Virus record (IMG/VR): IMGVR_UViG_3300050821_023050
Coordinates: 1 to 37,933 of that record
Reading direction: 5' to 3' (one strand)
From: a virus
Length of the DNA stretch: 37,933 bases
The first letter of the stretch is position 1. Each line of letters starts with the position of its first letter. A program made the position numbers and the translations under genes. Shown piece after piece: positions 28,640 to 36,054 of the stretch. The notes under the pieces were generated by a model, which was given only the letters and a program-made list of their open reading frames with translations, had not been told where the DNA came from and searched no databases.

Positions 28640-31070
28640 TATTTTTTTGAGAAAGGGTTTCCCTTTTGATTTGGGTTTCATTCAATTGATCTCCTAATTC
28701 TACTTGTCGATACATATGCTCAGCCTGCCTATCAAATTGCTCGCCTAAATGACGATCTACTGATATAGCAGCTTCCAAGGCATTGGTTGCGCTCTCGCTT
28801 GCTGTGCGCCTATTCTCAGCATCAATCTGAGATTTTTGAATTGCCAATTGATCGGCAGATTCTCTGATCTTCGCAATAGATTCAATGAAAGTCTGAAGCA
28901 TTTTCATGCCGTCTATTTGCTGATTCATTTTCTGACTGACTTCTTCCATCTTCAGCTCTTGCTGTTTTAATTGAGTAGTCATTTGAGTTTCAAACAGTTT
29001 AGCGACAGTCGGATTAGTCATCATAGCCATTTTTTTGGCTTCCGCTTGCTGTTGTTGTTGAGTATCTTGATATTCAATAAATTTTTCTTTGAGCATATCC
29101 TGATTGCGTACAGTCATATTATCTAATAGATCAGTAGCAGCAGGACCACCAAAAAATCCCTTAAAAGGATTGGGATCAGGCAATACTAATAATTTGGTTA
29201 AATTTTCGAATGTGCGATCTTTTTGAATTTGAAAATTAACAGAAAATTTAATAACTACCTCAATGTCCATTGCATTATAATCCATATGCAAAATATCGTT
29301 TAGGGGATCGTTAATAAGAATAGCTTCATGCAAACCATCTTTATTAATAATTGGAACACTGCGAGGTGTTTTCATTAATTTTGGCCAAACTTGGACCATT
29401 CCCTTTGCGACCTGATTCATGCTGTCTATATAATTATTAATATAGGGCATTACCGCATTATTAGATTGAGTAATCGCTTCTTGCATAGCAATTCCACTTA
29501 AATCTTTTTGAGATAGTCCCAATTGTTGATCAAAATTACCTAAAATCATTTGAATAGTTTTATCCAATTCAGAATAAAGTTGGATTAATTCTCCACTAAA
29601 ATATTGAAAATTAAGCGGCATTGGTGGGTTTAAAGGACGATCATCATTTGTTTGGCCCATCCCATTATAGATAATAGCCGCCGCAGGCTTTTGGGGATTA
29701 CGAAGCGTATCTTTATATGCCGGTTCTTCAGGAATTGTTTCTTTAGCCATTGCTAATCGCACTTGCGGAAAATTCTCAATAGCATTCATCATCGCAATTC
29801 CCACCACATTTTTCATTTTTTGTGCATCTGTTGCTTGATAATGATAGGGTCTTGTTTTCTGTTTGTCTTCTACTACATGACTATTGCCATCAAAAAAAAT
29901 CAAAGGAAGAATCGGAAAAATTGTTTTCTTAGGTTTTCTTAATAATTTTCCTTTAGTAAATCGATAATTCCAAATTTCATCAATCATTGTAGTGCGTCGA
30001 CGCAGAATTTTAGGGGCTGGAAGCATGGTATGCTCTTTCCACATTTCAGAAAAAATCTCATATTCTTCTTCGGTCAACGTTTTTAATATAAAAGGTTGTT
30101 CTTTTTTATCCTCTGGTGATTGCAGAGGACTTTGCAGAGGAGGCATAGAAGGTTTGGGAATTGGAGTAGGAGCAGGCATCGGAGCATTAGTCCCCACAGG
30201 ATTTTGAGAAGTTTGAGATGGCATTTGCTGCATTTGCTGAGTCTGCTGCTGCTTCATCAAAAGATATTGTTGAGTAGTAGCTAGAATGTTTTTGATAAGG
30301 GGTTTCAAATTGGGCAATTTAATTTGAACCAGCTGAACTTTCTTTTGTTTTTTAACATAATGGTCTGCTACATAAATAACTTTTCTCAAATTACTATCTT
30401 CACCATCAGTATAATACCAATGCAAATTGCCAGCAGTAAGCTCATCACTTCCCCATTGTATATCCTTAATATCCACATGAGGAAATTCCGCTATAAAGTC
30501 TTCTTCCAGCATCGGCACTAATTTACCGCAATAATCCCCATCTCCTTTATGATTTTTTTTAGCTCTTGTATCAAAATAACATTTAGTGGGATCTCTGCTT
30601 TTCTCAAAACGGACATCTTGCTCAAAACTAAAGGGATTAATATAATCTATGCAAAGCTCTCCAACAGAAAATCCTCCTGAAATGGATTCCATAAAAATGG
30701 CTTTTTCAATATTGTCAGTTTCCGCAGAACCAAATACATATCGTAAGCGCCCTTCTAAGAAATCTATCAATTTACTAATTTTAGGATCATCTTTACTAAT
30801 GCCTGTCGACATTACTGACGGATCAGGTATTTGTTTAGCAAATTCTCCGGCTAATCGAGAAATAAAAGATTCGAGAGTATTGACTTCAAAAATTGGCCAA
30901 TTGATATTTATAAGAGTACTTCTAAGCTCCTCAGTAATAGTAGTATCAAATATAAATTTCCTAGACTCTGTATAACTTAGATTGTTTTCCTTAAAATAAC
31001 GATAGTAAGATTCCACCTCATCTACTCGTTTGGGAAGTTCATCCAAATATTTTTGAGAAATATCTACCAT
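28605..31070 (-). CDS. Portal protein, P22-type, 821 aa
   Basis: The N-terminal region (RSTLININWPIFEVNTLESFI, then LAGEFAKQIPDP) and the following charged helical domain fit P22-type portals, which are long (about 725 residues). A Pro/Gln-rich low-complexity insert lies near residues 275-315. The C-terminal 200 residues are Gln/Glu/Lys-rich coiled coil, the part that forms the barrel in P22. The start overlaps the terL stop by 7 bp. The dodecameric portal is the DNA channel and terminase docking site. See 28544 for a possible -1 frameshift extension. Confidence 0.85.
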   Translation of the reverse strand: MVDISQKYLDELPKRVDEVESYYRYFKENNLSYTESRKFIFDTTITEELRSTLININWPIFEVNTLESFISRLAGEFAKQIPDPSVMSTGISKDDPKISKLIDFLEGRLRYVFGSAETDNIEKAIFMESISGGFSVGELCIDYINPFSFEQDVRFEKSRDPTKCYFDTRAKKNHKGDGDYCGKLVPMLEEDFIAEFPHVDIKDIQWGSDELTAGNLHWYYTDGEDSNLRKVIYVADHYVKKQKKVQLVQIKLPNLKPLIKNILATTQQYLLMKQQQTQQMQQMPSQTSQNPVGTNAPMPAPTPIPKPSMPPLQSPLQSPEDKKEQPFILKTLTEEEYEIFSEMWKEHTMLPAPKILRRRTTMIDEIWNYRFTKGKLLRKPKKTIFPILPLIFFDGNSHVVEDKQKTRPYHYQATDAQKMKNVVGIAMMNAIENFPQVRLAMAKETIPEEPAYKDTLRNPQKPAAAIIYNGMGQTNDDRPLNPPMPLNFQYFSGELIQLYSELDKTIQMILGNFDQQLGLSQKDLSGIAMQEAITQSNNAVMPYINNYIDSMNQVAKGMVQVWPKLMKTPRSVPIINKDGLHEAILINDPLNDILHMDYNAMDIEVVIKFSVNFQIQKDRTFENLTKLLVLPDPNPFKGFFGGPAATDLLDNMTVRNQDMLKEKFIEYQDTQQQQQAEAKKMAMMTNPTVAKLFETQMTTQLKQQELKMEEVSQKMNQQIDGMKMLQTFIESIAKIRESADQLAIQKSQIDAENRRTASESATNALEAAISVDRHLGEQFDRQAEHMYRQVELGDQLNETQIKRETLSQKNNGSTGDERRQD

Positions 31071-32677
31071 CGTATTGCCGGTTTAGTTAAATCCATTCCC
31101 TTTTCTACTCTTTTAATGAGCGGTTTAAGACTCGGAACAAAATCTGTTATTAAACTCATATAAATTGCATCTGCCATTGTATCTGCAATGTCATCAAATG
31201 CATGAGAGTCATTTGCAGTAATTTTTAGCAAATGTTCTATGCACATACTAGCATGTTTCATTCCAGTAGTAAAAGTGATTAGCTTGTTAGATACATATTG
31301 CTGGCAAGCTAAGAATCTATCTGCTTTTTTGGCGCGTTTCATCGATTCTTTTAAAAGAGGATCAATTCTATAATCTATTGTATCAACTATGCGAATACCT
31401 TGAAACTTATTTAGAACTGACAATAATGTGATGCCACTCGATTTTTTCTCAATCCCTACCACAGACGGTCGAACATGAAAGCGACAACAATTTAAATAGA
31501 ATTGTTCAAATTTTGATAATAATTCATGGGGCTCTACCCGTAATTCCCAGCAATCCAGCCAATGCAATGCTTTAATATCAGTCTGTATTCCCCCATGATT
31601 GATATGATAGTAGCCCCAAAAACTAAAAACTGTGGCATCATTCCAGTTTTTATCTGTGTCAGCTGAATCGACAGTAATAAAAGTAGTAATAATCTGGGGA
31701 TTTTCGGAATAATATTGAAACCATTCTTCCTTAAAGAGACTCCCACCGGGAGGCATTGGCTTATGTTGATACTGAGCCCACCACATATAAGGCTGCTCAT
31801 CCCTCATTTTTATATGCGCTGCGACATCATGCATGCCGGGATCTAAGGCATTATTGGCTTCATCGAGTCCATCTAAACAGATTACTTCCCATTTTTTTGT
31901 ATCCAAGGGATTAGCAGGATGCTTATCTGTCCCGATTATAATCAAATTCTCAAAAGCATCATCTTCATGGAGCGCTTGAGCGATTCCCACAATTGGTGTT
32001 TTTTCGGGGTTATTGAGACGAGTTAATAGGGTATTTGGCACCCAATCTTTGATTTCTTGCCGACTTTTTTCGTGCGTAACTTCAATGGGCTTATGTAAGT
32101 CATCTAAAGTAATAAAGCCACCAAATTGATCGCTAAATCTTATACCAGCGCCGTTGCCTGTTACCGGGCCTCCCGCACCCACTCCAATCAGTCTGCAACC
32201 CGTATTAGTCATCCAATCATCCGATGCCTTACTTGTTTTATCTAAAGTAACACCAAAAATCTGTTCAAATTGTGGTAGTTCAATAATATTACGAATAGTT
32301 TTAGTTTGTTTAACTGCTAAATCTGCCGCATAACTTGCATATATATAATTACTTCCAGGAAAATATGCAATACAGTATGCATTTAAATGAATCATAAACT
32401 CAGTTTTACCATATCTTGGGGCGATTCTAAATAATATTCTATTCAATTCATGATTAATGATTCTTGGAACTTGTTTACACATCGTGATCTGATGGGGTTC
32501 ACGCCCAACCGGCTGAGAAATGCGATATTCACGGCCCGTTCGTAAATGATAAAAGTATTTGATAAAAGTCAAAAAATCTCGTAACTCTTCTTTAGTGGGT
32601 AGATTATAATTTGTCTTAGCATTAACAATGCTAGCAATTTTAATTTCAGCTTTTGCAAGTCTGTTTAAATTAATCAT
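31064..32677 (-). CDS. terL: Terminase large subunit, 537 aa
   Basis: The ATPase motor has a Walker A-like APRYGKT (86-92) and Walker B FITLDD (188-193) with a GIAQALHEDD coupling segment near 231-240. The RNase H-like nuclease has TVDSADTD (336-342), E410 and D495 in a FDDIADTMADA helix. It is a complete headful-type enzyme. Unusually, its small subunit is not adjacent: terS lies 3.4 kb away behind an opposite-strand cassette. The ATG has no Shine-Dalgarno, and a good promoter ends 6 bp upstream, so the message may be leaderless. Confidence 0.92.
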   Translation of the reverse strand: MINLNRLAKAEIKIASIVNAKTNYNLPTKEELRDFLTFIKYFYHLRTGREYRISQPVGREPHQITMCKQVPRIINHELNRILFRIAPRYGKTEFMIHLNAYCIAYFPGSNYIYASYAADLAVKQTKTIRNIIELPQFEQIFGVTLDKTSKASDDWMTNTGCRLIGVGAGGPVTGNGAGIRFSDQFGGFITLDDLHKPIEVTHEKSRQEIKDWVPNTLLTRLNNPEKTPIVGIAQALHEDDAFENLIIIGTDKHPANPLDTKKWEVICLDGLDEANNALDPGMHDVAAHIKMRDEQPYMWWAQYQHKPMPPGGSLFKEEWFQYYSENPQIITTFITVDSADTDKNWNDATVFSFWGYYHINHGGIQTDIKALHWLDCWELRVEPHELLSKFEQFYLNCCRFHVRPSVVGIEKKSSGITLLSVLNKFQGIRIVDTIDYRIDPLLKESMKRAKKADRFLACQQYVSNKLITFTTGMKHASMCIEHLLKITANDSHAFDDIADTMADAIYMSLITDFVPSLKPLIKRVEKGMDLTKPAIRW

Positions 32678-32683
32678 ATGATT

Positions 32684-32711
32684 ATTATAAACAAATAATA
32701 AGGAATATCAA
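32684..32711 (-). promoter_or_regulatory. terL promoter
   Basis: TTGATA (32706-32711), a 16-bp spacer and a consensus TATAAT (32684-32689) on the minus strand. Only six bases separate the -10 from the terL ATG, placing the predicted transcription start at or one base before the start codon. Confidence 0.7.
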
Positions 32712-32789
32712 TCTATAATAGATAAAAACTATTAATTATATTTTTACGATAGACAGAAACTATATTAAGACATATAAAACACATTTATG

Positions 32790-32866
32790 AGTATATATAA
32801 TTTCTTTTATAACATATGTAAAACTTGCAAGTTATGTAAATGTGGCATATAGTTATAAACATAAGC
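32790..32866 (+). repeat. 77-bp direct repeat (promoter/operator), copy 1
   Basis: This sequence is identical over 77 bases to 33676-33752, 886 bp away. It contains the 12-bp palindrome AACTTGCAAGTT (32822-32833), overlapping the -35 of a plus-strand promoter. The absence of any difference implies recent duplication or gene conversion. Confidence 0.95.
32825..32853 (+). promoter_or_regulatory. Cassette promoter 1 with operator palindrome over the -35
   Basis: TTGCAA (32825-32830), a 17-bp spacer and TATAGT (32848-32853). The -35 lies inside the palindrome AACTTGCAAGTT, an arrangement typical of repressor-controlled promoters. Confidence 0.7.
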
Positions 32867-32896
32867 GCTGAGATGGACTTAGCGCAAAATAAGGAG
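32865..32896 (+). promoter_or_regulatory. Leader hairpin with AUGGA loop plus GGA in the Shine-Dalgarno: candidate CsrA dual site
   Basis: GCGCUGAG (32865-32872) pairs with CUUAGCGC (32878-32885), one G-U pair included, closing a five-base loop AUGGA. A second GGA lies in the AAGGAG ribosome site at 32891-32896. The two GGA triplets start 18 nt apart. CsrA dimers are known to bind ANGGA in hairpin loops and to bridge a second site at such a distance. This phage encodes CsrA at 3801-4004. Confidence 0.5.
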
Positions 32897-32902
32897 CTAA
32901 AT

Positions 32903-33175
32903 ATGCGTGCGATAATTTCAGGTAAATTATATGATACTTCAAAATCAACACAAATCGCGGAAAAAATTAGAAAAGATGATATGAAACAAACTACTATGAT
33001 TTTGTATATCACAAAAAATAATAATTATTTTTTTGCTATATGCCATAAATATTCATCAGGAAATATAGAAAACAAAATAGAAATTAGTGCTCAAGAACAA
33101 GCACTTAATTGGTGCGAAAAACAAAACATTGATGTGGATATAATTTTGCAACATTTTCAAATTGAACAAGCTTAA
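32903..33175 (+). CDS. Hypothetical protein, first gene of the terS/terL cassette, 90 aa
   Basis: The start at 32903 follows AAGGAGCTAAAT; the upstream ATG at 32840 precedes the predicted transcription start and is rejected. GKLYDTSKS near the N-terminus, LYITKNNNYFFAI in the middle, and an EAxxW-like helix (EQALNWCEK) with an IDVDIIL tail resemble a family of small mobile-element proteins (GKxYDT, LYxTKxGxYF, LSxxEAxxWL). I recall that family but it has no function known to me. Strong placement behind a duplicated promoter suggests an important regulatory or anti-host role. Confidence 0.65.
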   Translation: MRAIISGKLYDTSKSTQIAEKIRKDDMKQTTMILYITKNNNYFFAICHKYSSGNIENKIEISAQEQALNWCEKQNIDVDIILQHFQIEQA

Positions 33176-33191
33176 TTTAAAGGAGATTAAA

Positions 33192-33329
33192 ATGACTAAT
33201 AAATTAAAAATTAGAAAAATTAACGGAAAATTCCATATATTAAATCAATATGGGATATTAATTAGGAGCTTCGAAGATAAATCAGAAGCGATTAGTTTTA
33301 GAAAATATCTAAACAAACAAGGAATTTGA
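33192..33329 (+). CDS. Small basic protein, 45 aa
   Basis: AAGGAGATTAAA precedes the ATG. The product is Lys/Arg/Ile rich (TNKLKIRKINGKFHILNQYG), with a helical FEDKSEAISFRKYL tail. It lies between two longer cassette genes with ordinary spacing. It could be a small beta-strand/helix DNA-binding protein, but no family is recognised. Confidence 0.6.
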   Translation: MTNKLKIRKINGKFHILNQYGILIRSFEDKSEAISFRKYLNKQGI

Positions 33330-33331
33330 AA

Positions 33332-33676
33332 ATGGAATTAATCTCAAACAAAAAAGTTAATATAAAAGAATTAAAAGCAACTTTAGGAAAATCATATCCA
33401 CTTGGTGTATTCAATAATTTACAACAAGTCGGCGAAGCGACTGGCTCAAGAGAAATTATTAATAGGTGCATTGATTTATTTGTGCAAGAGTTAATAGAAC
33501 GCCCTGCATATATTTCAGCCGGATTAGATCCGTTAAAACATTCTATATATGAGGCCATTGATAATGTTGATCAGTTTAGAGATACAGTTAATGACTTTAT
33601 TAATATGCATTTACATTATATACAAAAATTATCAGAGACATTAGAGATGTTAAAGCATAGGTCAAAGCCGATATAA
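33332..33676 (+). CDS. Hypothetical protein, 114 aa
   Basis: AAGGAATTTGAAA precedes the ATG at 33332, three bases after the previous stop. The product is mainly helical (LQQVGEATGSREIINRCIDL, then a long C-terminal helix) without cysteine clusters or membrane segments. Its stop codon overlaps the first base of the second 77-bp repeat, so the promoter begins right at the gene end. No family is recognised. Confidence 0.6.
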   Translation: MELISNKKVNIKELKATLGKSYPLGVFNNLQQVGEATGSREIINRCIDLFVQELIERPAYISAGLDPLKHSIYEAIDNVDQFRDTVNDFINMHLHYIQKLSETLEMLKHRSKPI

Positions 33677-33752
33677 GTATATATAATTTCTTTTATAACA
33701 TATGTAAAACTTGCAAGTTATGTAAATGTGGCATATAGTTATAAACATAAGC
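33676..33752 (+). repeat. 77-bp direct repeat (promoter/operator), copy 2
   Basis: Identical to 32790-32866, with the palindrome AACTTGCAAGTT at 33708-33719. The sequence after the repeat differs from copy 1 but again has a short stem (TGCG-ATTGA-CGCA) before the ribosome site; its loop lacks GGA. Confidence 0.95.
33711..33739 (+). promoter_or_regulatory. Cassette promoter 2 with operator palindrome over the -35
   Basis: TTGCAA (33711-33716), a 17-bp spacer and TATAGT (33734-33739), the same arrangement as promoter 1. It would drive the genes from 33788 to 35981. Confidence 0.7.
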
Positions 33753-33787
33753 AATGCGATTGACGCACAGCAAAAAAGGAGCCTAAA

Positions 33788-34147
33788 ATGGAATTAGAAA
33801 TGATCAATCAGAATGGTATTAATATAGTTAAATGCATATTACCCCATTCTTGGGAAAATAAGAACTTAGCAGGAAAGGCACTCACAAATGGCATAGAAAT
33901 AACTCTGTCCAATGGCTTATGCGGCTTATCATTTGATTATTGCGATGGGAAACCTTTAATTATCGACGGTAAAATTAAAAAAGTATTTTTAGATGCGGCT
34001 AAATATCCAGAGGTTTCCAAAATACTAAATACACTTAAAAATCTTAGAATTGAAAGACTCAAACATCCACAAGTCAAACAAGCACAAAAAGATTTTGGTT
34101 GGTGCGAAAATTGTCAATCATGGTGCTATAGCGATTGCCAAGCATAA
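33788..34147 (+). CDS. Protein with C-terminal zinc-knuckle-like cluster, 119 aa
   Basis: AAAGGAGCCTAAA precedes the ATG. The N-terminal 80 residues look like a beta domain (NGIEITLSNGLCGLSFDY). The C-terminus, GWCENCQSWCYSDC, has four cysteines in CxxC-x4-CxxxC spacing, likely one zinc site. It is the first gene behind promoter 2. No known family was recognised. Confidence 0.6.
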   Translation: MELEMINQNGINIVKCILPHSWENKNLAGKALTNGIEITLSNGLCGLSFDYCDGKPLIIDGKIKKVFLDAAKYPEVSKILNTLKNLRIERLKHPQVKQAQKDFGWCENCQSWCYSDCQA

Positions 34148-34160
34148 TAAGGAGATCACA

Positions 34161-34337
34161 ATGGATATAGTTATTTTAAATGGCAAAAAACAAGACATGG
34201 AATTTTTAGCACATTTAATGGACGATGAATTAAGAGAAGAGGTACACGCGGAACTATCACCCTGTGATGCGCAAGTTTTTTTAGATACGTACTGTAAAAA
34301 ACATTTTAAAAAATTTTGCGAAAAATTCGTCGCATAA
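34161..34337 (+). CDS. Conserved phage/prophage protein, 58 aa
   Basis: The start at 34161 has AAGGAGATCACA; an upstream in-frame extension antisense-mirrors nothing and lacks a site. The segment MDDELREEVHAELSPCDAQV followed by FLDTYCKKHFKKFCEKF matches a small helical family common in prophages (DDEIREELHAELAPC...FLDxYCxxHxxKFGE). No function is known to me. Confidence 0.7.
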   Translation: MDIVILNGKKQDMEFLAHLMDDELREEVHAELSPCDAQVFLDTYCKKHFKKFCEKFVA

Positions 34338-34353
34338 TTCAAGGAGACTTAAA

Positions 34354-34512
34354 ATGGAAAAAGAGACTGAAATGAGCAAAGAAGTTGAAATGAGAGCAAA
34401 TTTTTCAAATATCGAAAGAATAAACAAAGAAATCAAAGCATCTATTTTTAGATTACATCTTGCAATATGGTTTATAATCGGAATAGAATTTGCGCATTTA
34501 TTTTACAAATAA
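34354..34512 (+). CDS. Small tail-anchored membrane protein, 52 aa
   Basis: AAGGAGACTTAAA precedes the ATG. The N-terminus has Glu/Met repeats (EKETEMSKEVEM), and the C-terminus is a hydrophobic segment (LHLAIWFIIGIEFAHLF) that ends the protein. Such C-tail anchoring suggests an inner-membrane partner for the following two-helix gene. Confidence 0.55.
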   Translation: MEKETEMSKEVEMRANFSNIERINKEIKASIFRLHLAIWFIIGIEFAHLFYK

Positions 34513-34523
34513 GGAAATATAAA

Positions 34524-34706
34524 ATGAGTCATCAAATTTTAAATAACTTACGAATTTTTTGTATATTTTGGGCAATCTTATTTTTGGGAATTACTATAAT
34601 TCTTCCGGTAGGAGCGGATATGATTAAACCAAAAGAATTAATAAAACTTGGAATTATTTTTCTATCACTTTGCTTTATTTTTGGACTAATAGCCGCTTTA
34701 CTTTAA
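34524..34706 (+). CDS. Two-helix membrane protein, 60 aa
   Basis: The start at 34524 has AAGGAAATATAAA. There are two hydrophobic segments (FCIFWAILFLGITIILPVGA and LGIIFLSLCFIFGLIAALL) with a short charged loop between. The form fits a small holin or a superinfection-exclusion protein, and context cannot decide. Confidence 0.6.
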   Translation: MSHQILNNLRIFCIFWAILFLGITIILPVGADMIKPKELIKLGIIFLSLCFIFGLIAALL

Positions 34707-34723
34707 AAAAGTAGGAGAAAAAG

Positions 34724-34837
34724 ATGTCTTCATTAAATTTAACAGTCGCATGTGCTAATTGCGATAAAAGAGTTTGTTTTGTGATTTTTGTAGAGAGGAT
34801 ATATGATCATGAAAGAATCATTATCTCTCTATATTGA
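34724..34837 (+). CDS. Very small CxxC protein, 37 aa
   Basis: A TAGGAG site precedes the ATG. The product has CANC and one further Cys (NLTVACANCDKRVCFVIF). The frame overlaps the start of the next gene by 35 bp, which is long for coupled genes, so it may be a remnant of a longer zinc-finger gene truncated by a frameshift. Confidence 0.4.
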   Translation: MSSLNLTVACANCDKRVCFVIFVERIYDHERIIISLY

Positions 34838-34982
34838 TTTAGAAGATTTAACATTGAATGAACTTGACGATATTCTCGAAACAATGGGATTAATGGATTG
34901 TAAATCAATTTTACATTTACATAAAAAAAAGAAAAAAATCGCAGAAATTATTTCAATAAAATCCGAGGAAGAAAAATTATGA
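34803..34982 (+). CDS. Small helical protein, 59 aa
   Basis: A GAGAGGAT site precedes ATGs at 34803 and 34809; the second has the better spacing. The sequence is Leu/Asp/Glu-rich helix (YIDLEDLTLNELDDIL), then a Lys-rich stretch (HKKKKKIAEIISIK). Its stop overlaps the Phd-like gene start (ATGA). It does not resemble a known toxin, although its position beside an antitoxin-type gene is notable. Confidence 0.5.
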   Translation: MIMKESLSLYIDLEDLTLNELDDILETMGLMDCKSILHLHKKKKKIAEIISIKSEEEKL

Positions 34983-35179
34983 AAGAACCAATACAAGTTA
35001 ATATAGGAAATATTCATGCTCAAATTAGTGATTTAATTGACAAAGTGCAATTTAATCAAGAAACGATTATTATTTATAGATATGGAAAAGCATGTGCTAA
35101 ACTTGTTCCAGTGACCGAAGAAGAAAAAAAAATAAAACCCATTAAATATTCATCTCTCAATAAAGTGGAATTTTTATGA
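34979..35179 (+). CDS. Phd/YefM-type antitoxin-like protein, 66 aa
   Basis: INIHEA-type start and TIIITRRGKP-type core of the Phd family are recognisable in NIGNIHAQISDLIDKVQ and ETIIIYRYGKACAKLVPV, which end in the family's typical KLVP. Phd proteins bind DNA and neutralise a toxin (Doc, YoeB, VapC). No toxin-like gene lies directly downstream: the next product (84 aa) has no PIN, Doc or RelE features. It may be an orphan that blocks a host toxin-based defence or simply a transcription factor. Confidence 0.65.
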   Translation: MKEPIQVNIGNIHAQISDLIDKVQFNQETIIIYRYGKACAKLVPVTEEEKKIKPIKYSSLNKVEFL

Positions 35180-35430
35180 ATAAAAACAATCAATTCTCAA
35201 GATTAAAAAACAGAGAGCAAAATGTTCCGGATAATATTAGTAATGTACAAAAATGTTATTACTATATGCTAGATTATTTCAAAGGAAATTGTATTGAAAC
35301 AAATCTTTGGTTTGAGACTTTTCATGAAGATTTTAAACAAATACCCAATATTATTTTACAAAGAGGAAAAGCAAAAGAATTTCTAGAACTATTGATAACA
35401 TTTTATCCAAAGGAAGAATATAATGATTAA
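35176..35430 (+). CDS. Hypothetical protein, 84 aa
   Basis: The start overlaps the Phd-like stop by 4 bp (ATGA coupling), so a functional pairing with it is possible. The product is rich in Asn, Lys, Phe and Tyr (KCYYYMLDYFKGNCIETNLW). No catalytic motif of known toxins (Fic HPFxxGNG, PIN acidic residues, RelE basic pocket) is visible. The function is unknown; a novel toxin cannot be excluded. Confidence 0.55.
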   Translation: MNKNNQFSRLKNREQNVPDNISNVQKCYYYMLDYFKGNCIETNLWFETFHEDFKQIPNIILQRGKAKEFLELLITFYPKEEYND

Positions 35431-35611
35431 TGAAAAAAAATATTGCAAAACAACTAATTTAAATTATTCATGGCCATATTCATTAACAATTAATTTTTTA
35501 CAAAAAAAAACAGATTTGATATATGGAGAGATAGAATTAACTAGAATTTCATATGATATTAAGAATGACAATTTGCAAATTCCATGGAAAATTCCAGATG
35601 AAAAAATTTAG
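35423..35611 (+). CDS. Hypothetical protein, 62 aa
   Basis: Eight-base overlap with the preceding gene and 14-base overlap with the next, so translation is probably coupled. The product is beta-like with several aromatics (NYSWPYSLTINFLQ). No family is recognised. Confidence 0.5.
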   Translation: MINEKKYCKTTNLNYSWPYSLTINFLQKKTDLIYGEIELTRISYDIKNDNLQIPWKIPDEKI

Positions 35612-35981
35612 GGCTTGGCATCCAGATTTGCAATTAATGTGGGATTTTACTTTTAAAGATATTCGCAATGGAGATTTACTTCTTCCAGACAGGAATATTT
35701 GGGTTGAAATAGAAGATTTGGATATTATGGAATACATTGGTGATGATTATAAGAATATTAAAGGCAGAGATATTCAAGATATACAGCTATGCGAAGGTGA
35801 TATCGTTGTCCCATATAACAGAAAAATTTGGTTTTCAGCGAAAATTATTAGAAATCCAAACAATGGGGGCTGGGCATTAACAATAAGTAAATCAAGCTAT
35901 TTCCAAGATATAGAAAGTTGGGGGAAATTAAAAATAATTGGTAATATTTATCAGAATCCAGAATCGCTGGTATTAGATTAA
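35598..35981 (+). CDS. YopX-like protein, 127 aa
   Basis: MKKFRAWHPDLQLMWDFTF at the start, LCEGDIVV in the middle and KIIGNIYQNPESL at the end are classic YopX-family landmarks. The start at 35598 is inside the preceding gene's last codons. A longer frame to 35553 lacks the family start. It is the last gene of the cassette, followed by the hairpins at 35993-36086. A second, more diverged YopX-like gene lies at 6186-6566. Confidence 0.8.
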   Translation: MKKFRAWHPDLQLMWDFTFKDIRNGDLLLPDRNIWVEIEDLDIMEYIGDDYKNIKGRDIQDIQLCEGDIVVPYNRKIWFSAKIIRNPNNGGWALTISKSSYFQDIESWGKLKIIGNIYQNPESLVLD

Positions 35982-35992
35982 AAATATATAAA

Positions 35993-36054
35993 AATGCAGT
36001 TTAGAAAACTGCATTACAATAGAAATCGTCAGATAATCTCTATTGTAGCAAATT
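35993..36054 (+). terminator. Double hairpin terminator of the cassette
   Basis: AATGCAGTTT and AAACTGCATT (35993-36015) form a perfect 10-bp stem with a 3-nt loop. Directly after it TACAATAGA and TCTATTGTA (36015-36047) form a second 9-bp stem, followed by AGCAAATTTTTT. The second hairpin with its T tract should end plus-strand transcription before terS. Confidence 0.75.
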
